Shown: positions 13,301 to 25,300 of the stretch, in pieces
How the letters are laid out: every line of letters starts with the position of its first letter
Numbering within the stretch: position 1 is the stretch's first letter
Source of the DNA: Blastomussa wellsi
Lineage: Eukaryota > Cnidaria > Anthozoa > Scleractinia > Plerogyridae
DNA: 64,000 bases
NCBI GenBank assembly: GCA_947652115.1
Contig: OX393566.1
Location: forward strand, 20,291,906-20,355,905
Reading direction: 5' to 3'
The notes under the pieces: model-generated
Told to the model about the DNA's origin: nothing
What the model saw: only the letters and a program-made list of their open reading frames with translations
Database searches by the model: none
Made by a program: the position numbers and the translations under genes

Positions 13301-16300
13301 AGTGCCATAAAAATAACCATTTTTGTGAAAGGATTAAAGAACACCGATAGGACATTTCAGAATGCTTTATTCCCGAAACGAAGCACTGAATCAATACCCA
13401 AATTTGCGTAGAGGTCACATTTTATGTCTTACGAACGAATAGCTTTGTAGAATTAGTATTATGAGATTTGAAGAATGTCACCTTTTTCCCTGCGAAAGAG
13501 TGGCATGCCAAGAATATAGCCCATGAAATGGTGATCGCTGTTGTGACCACCATGGTTAGATAAAGAAAGAACAACAGAATCCAGTGGCGGACCCAGACTT
13601 CGTTTTAGGGGGGTGGGGGGGGGTTGTTTCTCGGAAAATTGTTGCCAATAACGGAGGGGGGGCCTCCCCTAGATCCGCTACTGGAGTCAGTGGGCTGTGA
13701 TATTAATTATTTTCTTTCGTTTGCAGGAAAGGCGAGAAGAGAGGTAAGCGAAACATCTGTAGGTTTATTTATTTTGATTTGAACGGGTTAGTATTATTGT
13801 TTACCAGTGTTGTACAAGTTTTAACCATTGATCTGATGGGTTCAATTATATTTGTGATACATGATGAATACAGGAGGGTTATATGCATCTGTTCATGATC
13901 ATGTATAATTATATTTAATTGCTACACACCAAAAAATAATAAATATTTGGTACATTGATGAACTTCGCCTTATTGATTCAAGGGGACAAAATACTTTTTC
14001 GTCTGTTTGTTGTCTCTTTCTTTCTCTGTGTTTGTTTGTTTTGTTGACGTCGCAATGCGCTCACTGCTTGTGTTCGTTACGGCGCAGTAGACCCTATGAA
14101 GGCCTCTCGTCCACGTATAAAGTTCTCTGCTGCTCTAAGTGACGACGATTCAGATGAAGAAGATAAAGATGAGAAACAGTCTGCCGTGAAGTTTGCTGAC
14201 AAGCCGTTGAAATCCAAACCTAAGGTGGGTGTGTTTTGTGGCGTTCAGTGGTAAGGAGTTAATTTTACGAAGTTAAAATTCAACATCTTATTGCATGTTC
14301 AATTGTGATTCGTAATCCGCATCTGTCAGCTCGCTCCTGACAGTTTTTTTTTTCTAGTGGAGGGGACGGAATCATCAGTTTCTTCATCGCATTGTCAAAA
14401 AAGAGTGGGCGCCACGAGGAGATAGAAACATAATTTCAATAACTAACCTTTATTCCATTTGGAAACTCCTGAAAACTCGCTGAATTTTTGCAAAGATTAG
14501 TCCACTCATAGTGCTTTGGCAGAACACGGAAAACATTAACAGTTCCATTCATCAAGTTTTATATCAAACTTTGGCCTTTTTTCCTTTTAAAGTTGAATCA
14601 ACCCGGACTAATGTTCCTCTTAACAGCTGCAATCTGTCGCTTATTTACGAGAACTAAACGGCTCAAAACTGTGAACAGTTTGAAGTATTTAACCGCACCA
14701 TCCAACAACGTACACTCACAAGCATAAGCCAATGAGCGCGCGAGAATTTCTGCAGTTATGGTAAATTTAGTCATTGCACGATCATTCCATTTGATTGAAC
14801 ATACCTACAATTAACGAGCTTGTACAATCTATTCAAAAGCAATTTTATCAGAAAGATTTAATTGAGTTACTTAATATAGAATTTCTCAGCTTTTTTCTAT
14901 CTCTACTTTAGAGAGGCTCGCATCGCTATTTTTAGGCAGAATTGTGTTAAACTTGTTTGTAGTCGAGAAAAACGTAAAAAGTCGGCACCCACGAGGGGAC
15001 TAATCTCTGCGAGAGGTGGCGGGGGCAATTCACTTCGTGTGAACCAGTCATAATTTGAAGGGATGCGAGGAGAACCAAACGCTAGGACTTATCAGCTTAT
15101 CCCACGAATTCAAACAGTTTGAATTACTGGGACAAGGTTAGTTCACACGATGGGACATGTCTCCGTGACTTGTTTCAGGGACAATTTTGCCTTTGAAATT
15201 AGGGTGATCTTAAACAAACTTCTCATCAGTTGGAGCTTCGTTACTTGCAGGTCGGATACTCTAACCTTAAATTTCAATTTTCATCGCTTTTTTCGGAGGT
15301 TCGCTGCATTCGTGGGCCAGGGGCCGTTATTTTCGACACTGCGGTACAAACTTGTAATAAGCTTGTGTGCAACTAAATGCAATTTGAACGTCCTGTGTTA
15401 TTAAATCCTAAAAACTCTTCAAGCGTGTTAGAAATTGATAAGCAAACTGCATTTGCAGCGTGGTGGCGTGAGGTTTTACCAGTCAGGTGAGGAGGAAGAA
15501 GATGATGATGTAGAAGAAGTAGTTGAAGAGACAGAGGTCGCCAAAACAGTCCCTTCTATAGTGAAAGTAGACAAAGAATGTTGGACGCATGAACCCGAGT
15601 TTGATAAGTATGTATCCCACTCATATAACTCTTTTAAAATGCCTAAATCCCCACCACCCTTCCCCCAAAGCGCATAAACCTTTTAACCCTTATAGTACTT
15701 TTTGCCGGTGCGTGAACCTCTAAGTATTGCGCCATTCCTCTTCACAAATATTACAGATCGATCGGTTGCTATTATTTAGCCAACCGTGCTTGAGATCATT
15801 CTTGGAGAATGATGTGTTGGTATCCGGGGCCGACGATCGTCACGCTTGACGAACAAGCTCTATGAATAATTTCGATAAATTAAAAGGTAATAATTTCAAA
15901 TCTAATAAAGTAATATGTTAAGAATTGCAGTCTTTTACTCTGTAACTAAGATTTACAGCAACGAAAACAATACTTGTGCATATTGAATGGCGGAAGGGAG
16001 TTCTTTGCGATTTACCGTCATCTGTTTAAAAACCTCGACCGGCATTCCTTTCTTGGAAGGAAGCTTGGCTGATGTCGTACAACCGTTGCAACTTTTAATA
16101 AAATTGTTTCTCTATCTCTTCTTTCAGATATCTCCACTTAAGAATATACAAACCTGAATGTAAGAAAGGTAATTGATAGACGTTTTCTGTAAGTTATTCG
16201 CCGAAGATTTTTTGATTGTCGTCTCATAACCGCACACTAATCATAAGTAGGCAAAGCTTTTGTTTGATGCGGCCGTTATAAATTAAGCACGAGGCGATTT

Positions 16301-19300
16301 TCAACGGCAATTTTTAATCCATGTTACACGGGGAAACTTTTAACGCAGCACTGTTGTGGCAACAGTATGTTAGACTAGACATCTGGAACCAGATGTGTTG
16401 CCATAGCAACACCACAAAATATACTCCATCTGATGCATTTCTTAGGCTATAACGTGCTCGCCAAGTTTCAATTTCATTGCATCATTACTTGCAGAGATAT
16501 GCTATATTTTGTGTTTTTACACCCATGTTATCACACCTTATGGCGTCATCAGTACCTAATTTGCATAATTCCAAAATCTTGAATATCTCTGGAACGAGGG
16601 GAGATATCACAAAAAGGAAAACGCCATTCTTCTTCATTTTTTAATGGTCTTTCCAATAAGCTAATTTTTCAATAGCTCATTTTTTCATTTCATAGGCACT
16701 TTCAAAGCAGTTTAAAATGCGTTAAAAATAACCCAGCGAGCAGTGTTGCACTATATTGATTTCGTACGCATTAATGGTGCGTTGATAAAATAATCCGTCG
16801 TTAAAAATTGTGTTGTAAAGTTTTCTAATACTTGTAACAAAACTAATAACATAACTAAATAGATCTAGAAAGGAGCAGACTAGCAACAATTTTTATAAAA
16901 ATAACGACACATTTGAAACTACGTTTGCAAGACATGTTTCGGTCGTTCAACGACCATCTTCAGTTGAAAGTAGAATTAATTTGAAGTTACATTTGAATTT
17001 ATAATATAATGCTAAACAAAGATAACTAACAAGTGTGAAATAAATTGGGAACCTAACAAAATAGCCAAAAGTAACAAAAGAATGTACAATAGTAACATGC
17101 TGATTAGAACGAGAGAGTTAAATTAACATGGTATAATTGCTTGTTTAAATTCAAATGTAACTTCAAATTAATTCTACTTTCAACTGAAGATGGTCGTTGA
17201 ACGACCGAAACATGTCTTGCAAACGTAGTTTCAAATGTGTCGTTATTTTTATAACTAAATAGCAAAACAATAACTAATAACTTGTTGTTTTCATTACCAG
17301 CTGAAACTCCATTCTGTAGCGTAGCATTCAATGGGCAGCTCCTGAAGACCGACGTTTTTGAGGAAGAGGAAACCTCTGAGGACATTATACCAGAATCAGT
17401 TTCTCCAACACCTGGTGCCAAGTCTGTTTCAAGGAAGGCCGAGGACACGAAGAATGACAGGCAAAAGATTGGCGGGAAAACGAGTGCAACCAACGTCAGC
17501 GGCAAAAAGAGCGGGAAAATGAATGTGTCACGTGGTCCAAACAACCGAGTCTCGTCCCCATCTCCCCCATCACGGCCAGCATCCGGAGTCGAGGAAAAGA
17601 AACCCATGTAAGAAATCCACAATGATCTGATCAGCGTTTTTTATTAAATTGTTCGTACGTATACGATGTTGAAAGACCTTTAAATTTTGGCTTCCATCGT
17701 GAAACAGTCCTTGAGTCTACGGATGGCTTTAAAACTTCCTGAATTTCTTAATCCTTTTTTGAGAAGATTTAAAATTTGAATGGCATTTTCCGTGTTTGTA
17801 AGCAAAAACTTGGCAACCCAAGTCAAGTGCTCTTAGAAAAAGCGGACAGAGGTAAAAATCGTGAACTGACAAAAAAGGGGAAAAGGGCATCGAAGAGAGA
17901 CGAACTGCAAAGTTTAATTGGCTAAAAGTTTAGTCAAAGATTGTTAAACCATAAATAGTATACCTTGCATATTACCAGTAACAAAAGTATCCAAAATTTT
18001 TGGTTTCAGGTGCACTGACAGATGTTTCTGCACTAAAACGAATGAATAGATTGAATGTCCTTGAAAATCCTTAACGAGTGACTGAAATTTTACAAGCCGC
18101 CATATATTGTATTTTGCTTAACTGAAATTATTTTGGACATTTTTTTTTTTGCAGTCGTAATCTTAAAAATAGTTTTCAGACATATTTCGCCTAACAAAAT
18201 TTTTTTCTTTTTAGCTTTATCCACAGTGTATTTAAGGAACTGATGTTCAAATTGCCTGAAGATAATGGCCGTGTTTTAGGGGAGCCCAAAGAAGACACCA
18301 CACAAGAACCCCTTCGATTTGCGGTACATCCCGGAAAGGATCGTCCAATGATTGCCATGGCAACTGCAAATTATGGAGATCTAAAAATCATTGTAAGTGC
18401 TAAGAATTTTCTGATTATTCGAGCAGGCGGAGACGATTATAAATATTTTGCATCTGAAAGTGCAGATACCGTAAAAAGTACCTAAATAATGCAAAATTAT
18501 CTTTGAGGCTATGTTACTGTCCAAATTTTTTTAAGGGACTATTTCGCGGCTAAGTTTTATTAGTAACTCTTAAAACAAAGTTCCTTCTTCTGATCTAAAT
18601 ACCAAAACGTAGCTTCGTGACAAAAAGATATGTCTCCGGGCGTTGTAATTAAAAGTTGCAAACAGACAAGAATAACTTTGAAAACTGTTAAGCGTAACAA
18701 CATTCGTACCTTCTGTTGTATTTGTTTTGTAATTGAAATGTTCCTTCACTGTTTTAAGTGTTATTTTAATTTATTTTTCATCCGATTTGGTAGCCGTCTT
18801 CTTGTGGCTTAATTTGACTTGAATCCGTGGCACAGTACATCTAACTACGAGATTAGGAACTTCGTCATGATATTTTGAGTTATTTCTTCGACAACCTAAA
18901 TTACCCTTAAAATGTAGGAAACCTTAAAATAATAGTTTGCCAAGGAAGAAGAACACCAAAGGAGTGATACTAAACCAAAAAGGAACAAGGATGGCTGAGG
19001 ATGGAGAAGATTGAAACGGATTGGAAATGACGACTCTATGCTGTTTCCTGACGAGGCTTTTTTCCTGGGATTATTTTTTTTGTTGTTGTTTTTCGCTAAA
19101 CCGTTTGGTCAAATGTCGTTCTCTTGTTGTCGTAGTCAACCTAAAGGTATCAAAAAGTAACGGGTTTGTTGTATTTTAATTTCAGGATCAGTTTGAGGGT
19201 CGTTGGTCGCACACAGGCGGCATCGCATCGCCCCAGCAAATTCCTCTCACATCTGTGGTGTCCGACCGTGATATGCCGTTTAACTCAACCTGTGGACAGA

Positions 19301-22300
19301 TATCTCTTGTGTGTTACTTGGTAAGAATTGCATCGTCTGTTATTTGTTGGCCTGTTGTTTGTTTGGTCGTGTGTTATTTGATCAACCCTAGGCCTTAAAG
19401 GAGCTACGTCACGGTTTGTGCATTTTTAAAAATTTAGCCCAAGTTTTTCAAATCCCTCATTCGCAATCCGTCTCAATCTTCTCCATCCTTAACCATTCTT
19501 GTTCCTTTTTGGTTTAGTATCACCTCTTTGTTGTTTTTCTTCCTTAGTAAACTAGTAGTTTTAGGTTTCCTGTATTTTAAGAGGAATTTGGTTCGTCGCG
19601 AAAAATGTTTCAAAATATCTTGACGTAGCTCCTTTAATGTAATCATTTTTTAGACTTTAGAACTATGTGAACTTAGATGTATATGTAAAGGGCATTTTCA
19701 CATATTCAAATGATAATTTGGCCATATAGGAGTTACCACTTGTGGTTCTCGAAACGATTACTAGTAAATTAATTACCTAAAAGAAAATTAACAGTTTAAA
19801 TGTCTATGCAAAAAATATGGAAGTTTACAGTTCTAAAATGTTATATAATGCTGGTTAAAAAGTTGATTGATCAACGGAACAATCTAGAAACACTTTTCCT
19901 CTGAAAACACGAAAATCCAAAGCCAACGTACTGAAAACGGTCCGTCGCAATAGATCAGGCCTCGTCCATTTTTGTACTCTCCTTTTTTGTTATTTTCTTC
20001 CTTTTAGAATATTTGATATATATTTTATAAATACTTATTTATGTTGATGTTGTCTCTCTAACTTTCGTTTTTTTTTCTCTCTGTTTTGTTTGAACCAGAC
20101 CAAAGTTGAAAGGTAGGTAGCAACTAACGTCGACCTGTAAGGTGAAGATTCTTTTTTGTTGAGACCTCTTCTCTCTAATTCGTTACCTCTTTACTAATTT
20201 GTTTGTTCGTTAAATTTCCATATTTTAGGTTAAAGAAACTTGGTAAATCAACAGAAACAATTCCATTTGATGAGTGAGTCAACAATTCTTATTTTAGTTA
20301 TTCCGTCTACGTAATTAAACGTATAACACATCACTCAATGCCATTCTCACTTGGTAAAGTCAGGTTAAATGTTAGGTAATGAGATGCTAGTTAAGGGAGA
20401 TTTTACGCTATCAGAAAGTTTCAAAAGTGAACAAGGCTTAGTCTGCCATTTCCATTCGCAACTGTAACGTGTTAATAGCACACTATAGCGCAAATATTTC
20501 AGTAATATTTCAGTAATTTGTCCTTTAAAAATATATTTTTGTCCTTGAAAGTCCCTGAAAAACGTCTTTCAATTTTAGAGAAATGAACGTATGAAACCTG
20601 ATTATCGTTACATTCTATCACTATTATTCTGTTTTTCCTCAGTTTGGTGAATGCAGCAATAGAGTCTCGCAAAGAGTGAGTAGAACTTAATTTGTTAGGC
20701 AAGGCACATTTTCGAAAAGTTAAGGTGGCTCTGAACCCCATCCACAGAATTTTTTTAAACTTTGAATAAAGTTGCACCTTCTCATGCTTATCAAAATTCG
20801 ATAATAAAAAATGGGGGTCACCGAGCTCGTTTTTGAGTTATTAGCAGTTAAAGCTAACATTAAGGGTGTTTTTATTTACGGTAACCTATTATGTCACGAA
20901 AATGATAACAGCGTGTTCACTAATGATTGTGCAGTTTTTTGATACCATGATTGTAGCATCAGCTGATAAAGAGTGGTTATAATGACCCATCAAATTCTAA
21001 GTCTTTGAAAGTGCTGGAAACTGTTTTGAGCCACCTTAACTCGTAACATTATAGAATTTTTGCGAGAGAACGAAGCAGTTCTTAATCGCGTGTGATGAAA
21101 GAAACTGTCTTTTTAAAATCATGATTTGAGTGCATACCAGCATGCCAGTGTACACGTGTGTTGTAGCCTGCGAACAGGCTGACCCAGCGACATGTCACGC
21201 TCGCAAATTCGGCTTCCTTCGATCGCCGAAATTTTGCCCACTGGAGAGCCTGTTCACAGGCTACGTGTGTTCTGGCACAGGACAAGCGTCTAAACAAGAG
21301 CAAAGAGTATTTAATAGCAATTTGCGTATGTCGATTTTTTGTTGCTAATGCGATAAATTAAAAATGAAAAGGAGGTGAACTAAGTTCAGTTAAGTTTGTT
21401 TGTTAGGGTGTGTTTCTTTAGACATATACCTACGGTACACGCTGGTATGCACAAACATTGGAATTTTAGAGAACAGTTTCTTTAACCACATGGGATTCTC
21501 TATTGTTCTTCCCCCATTAGCATTTTAACGATAATCATTAGCACATAAAAGTCAAGTTGTACTAAATCGTTCTATTGGCACCCTTACAACGGCTAAATAA
21601 TAACTAGAAATATATGAGAATACTGTTGTCGACATGGCAGCGTGATATTCAATAGCCTTGATTTCGGTTTTGTTTTTCGTTAGGAAAGAAGCAGGAGATA
21701 CTAGTGTCGAGGACGAAATTAAGCAGGTATGAAAATGCTTTAAACAACATCTTTATTTGTACCCTTTCCACAATTTGTGATTTTCAAAATAACCAGAATG
21801 AGCTAGAGGCCGCCGGGGTAGCCACCCTTTTTTAATAACGCCAAATAACAAAAATAGAGCCAGATTCTCATACAAATACACACAAAAGCACACAATAACC
21901 ACAACTCGTATATACACATGTATTGAACATACACCACACTTGGTTGACAGACTTGTTCAGAAGTTTGAAGGGAAGTCAAGAGACAGTTACGATATCTAAA
22001 AGCCATCAAGCGAGAATACGCTTGTACATATTTTCCGAGAAAAAAAAAACTTCACAATAATTAATACATACATTCATGCAGTTTTCAGTGCACCATAAAT
22101 GCCAAACAATTGTGCACATACCTCTGACCCAGCATCTTTGACCGTACATAATTGAGTGTTTCTTCTTTTTCTGCTCTTTCAGACACCTGAGCCCATGTAC
22201 ACTGAAGGGGATGTGAAAGCCTTGAAAGACCAGCATGCCGAGGAAATGCAACTGCTGCAAGAAGAGTATGAGTAAGTAAAGGAATAACGAATACATTCTG

Positions 22301-25300
22301 ACCCTTCCCGCGCTAGAATCCGAAGATTGTGCCGAAATTATATGCGTGCCGTAAGCAAAGCCACTTTATTAACCTCATTGTTATTATTTGCCTCACCAGG
22401 AAAAGGCTGAATGAGCTCGCTCAAGGACTGGGTCCGTACCCACCTGACATAGAATCTCCTCATGACTACATTGACGGTGCGCTTTAATTTAAGAACACTT
22501 CTTTTTTAACAATATTCTTTTTACGACTGAAATACGAGCCTGCGTTCTTTTCTTGCACTCTTTTCAATCCGAATTCGCTTTTACCGAGAGAAACGAACCC
22601 TTGAAGTTAGTTACTGTCATTGTCATTGTACTGTCATTACAATTTACTTCTTTTTTGTAGCTGCCACATCACCAATTTTTCTGAGATCTCCTTCACTTGT
22701 GAGATCACCATCGCCTGACCAAGGGAAATCTCCGAGACCGCCTTCAGAAGCAAGGTAACAGAACGGAGATCAGATTTTGTACTCTCTTAAGTTGGAGTCT
22801 TTCTTAAGATTTGGGACAAGAATCGTCAGTCGGAAGTGATTTCCTGCTTGTGATACAAGTCGCTCTTTTAGAGCCTGTCATGTATTACGGTCAGCGGTTC
22901 GCATTATAGCAGTAACATTAAAGCGAGGCTCCCCTTGTGTGTGCTTTGGGGTTCGCCATGTTGAATTATAGTTTTTGTGTTGTGTGTTCAATCTAGCGGA
23001 ATCTTACCCTTTTTGAAGCCATCGGGGGTTTCTCGGTATCTAACAGAGCCATTCAACTATACGGTATTCTCCCTACGCTACCCGCCGTAAAGAAAAAAAC
23101 CTTCAGAAGTTTGAACTGATAACCTAAACTAATAGCTTATGTTGTCACTGACATCTAACATGCGTACTCTATTCATAAATCCAGTTTGTCTTATAGTTAC
23201 AAGTGTAACCGTCTTGTGCCATTTTAAGTGTGTTCCGATGTATTCTTGCAAGTGTTCTCGGTTTTTGTAGTTTCTATACAATATTCAATGCACATAGTTA
23301 ACAATATATATCCTGTGAAATCGCGCGGAATATCGCCTGATACTTAGCCGACGAGGCCGTAGGCCCAGTTGGCTAAAATCAGACGATGTTCCGCAAGATT
23401 GAGCAGGATATTTGTTTTATTATTCAACAAATTGTCAACGAAGAGCATTTTACAACGAGAAAAGTTTCCGTTATGCGGCGCTTTGCGAGACTTTTACCGA
23501 ATTATCTTGACGTATACCGCAGAATATCTGTCAGCGGCATTTGATGGATATTGAGAGCATAATGACCATATGTGGGCAACGTGACAATTTGTTGAATAAC
23601 AACAACCATTGCAATGCGGAAATCAGGTCATTATTGAAAGTTTGGGCCTTCGTGCCCAAAGCAGCTCTTTTCATACCTTCTTGTTCATATTAACTAACGT
23701 CTGTGCCACGTCGGTTATTTGCAGAGCTCAGTCTCAGCCGCGGAAGCCAAGACCCCGAATTCCTAACCTACCGGAGTGGGGTAAAGATTTACCTGAAGAT
23801 GTAAGGAGTACACCTTTCTACAGTGATGAATTTATAGCCCGATACGTTAACCGATCAATTCAATGTTTCTCGTTACTTAAACAATAAAAAGCTGAGTGAC
23901 TCATCCTTCCCTGTGCGATTTAGTACGTTGTTTCTTTTTCTTTGGTCAACGTTTGTTGGACCATGTTTTTGTTTTTTCATAATTATTACTTTTGTTACTG
24001 AAAATAATGTTACCGATTCAACGAATCAAACGCAAAAAACTGCATTTGAGAATTAATAATCAATTAACTGCCTTCTCCAAAGAACCAACACAATTTTTAG
24101 ACTTCACTGTGAGGAAATCGCTATCTCGTTCCCTTTATGTGGCAACACTCTAAAATTGCTGCGACTACTAAACTTACATTTCAAGCTTGAAGATCTTGCC
24201 AGTTTTCTTCTTTTGAACGTTTGTCCGATTTCGTTTATTGTTTCTTGAATTATGTCCTCCTCGTTTCAGTTCCTTCTTCGCCTTCACTTGTTCAATGAGA
24301 ACAGCTCCAAATATCGTCAGGAACTCGGAGAGAAAACCCGCAGAGCAGTAAGTTATTAGAAATTTATGATGTCAGTTTTTCATGCGTCTGTCCTGGTATT
24401 GATCATGAATTACGTCATAACAGTGTAATGTAAATGTTAATGTAATTTTATTTACCCACGATACACTTGGAGCTTAGAGCTCGTTTAGACGTGACCGTGC
24501 GTTCCAGATCGAATTGGGATTTAGAAGTGTTGGTTTTTGAGTAGAGGGGAAAACCGGAGTATCCGGAGAAAAACCTCTCGGAGCAAGGCCGAGAACCAAC
24601 AACAAAGTCAACCCACATATGACGCCGGGTCCGGGAATCGAACCCGGGCCACATTGGTGGGAGGCGAGCGCTACCCCAACCCTGCTCCCCTGTCAAAGTA
24701 ACTGTGGATCCACTAGGCGATATTCGCGTACAGATCCACAGCTTTGAACAGAAAGATAGAAGTGAAATCATTGGAGGAAGTTGGCGAAACATAATCGGCC
24801 GTTATCTTCGCCAGTCTAGAACATCCTTGAAATTCTTTTTTGACTCCTAATTATTATTGCCACCGACGTTTACGTACCTAAGTCATCTGGCAAACCAAGA
24901 ATGGTGTTGATGTTGATGTTGCGAGTGAGAGGTCAAAAGACGTGTCCTCTTTTAAAATATTGCGAAGAGTAGACTCGGACGTCAGCATACAAACCCTCCC
25001 AGCCCATGATGAGTGTTGCTGTCAAGCATGAAGATAAACCACAAGGCCGGGGACTACGTCCTCTTCTCTTCTCGAATTGTGTGTGTGTTCTTTTGTGAGA
25101 CAGCCTACGGTTTATCGTCCTTATCCGACTAGAAAGTCTAGCCATTTTCAGATGTCATTACAAAGGCTGCACTTTCTCCTCAGTTATTTTAAGACCCTCA
25201 GTTTTGGTCCGGCTTGGGTTCGAACCCGGGCAGACTGGCGCTCTAGCCTCCCAACTGAGCTAACCAGGTGGCGGGTATCAACAGACAGCCTGAAGAATTA

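Noticed and set aside
17104..17622. 172-codon frame on the minus strand
   Set aside because: It is the antisense of the 17301-17607 exon of the long gene and part of the inverted repeat.
24600..24690. A functional tRNA gene (also 5950-5990 and 25200-25280)
   Set aside because: The B boxes are good but no full cloverleaf forms, and each is followed by a conserved non-tRNA body; these are SINE heads.
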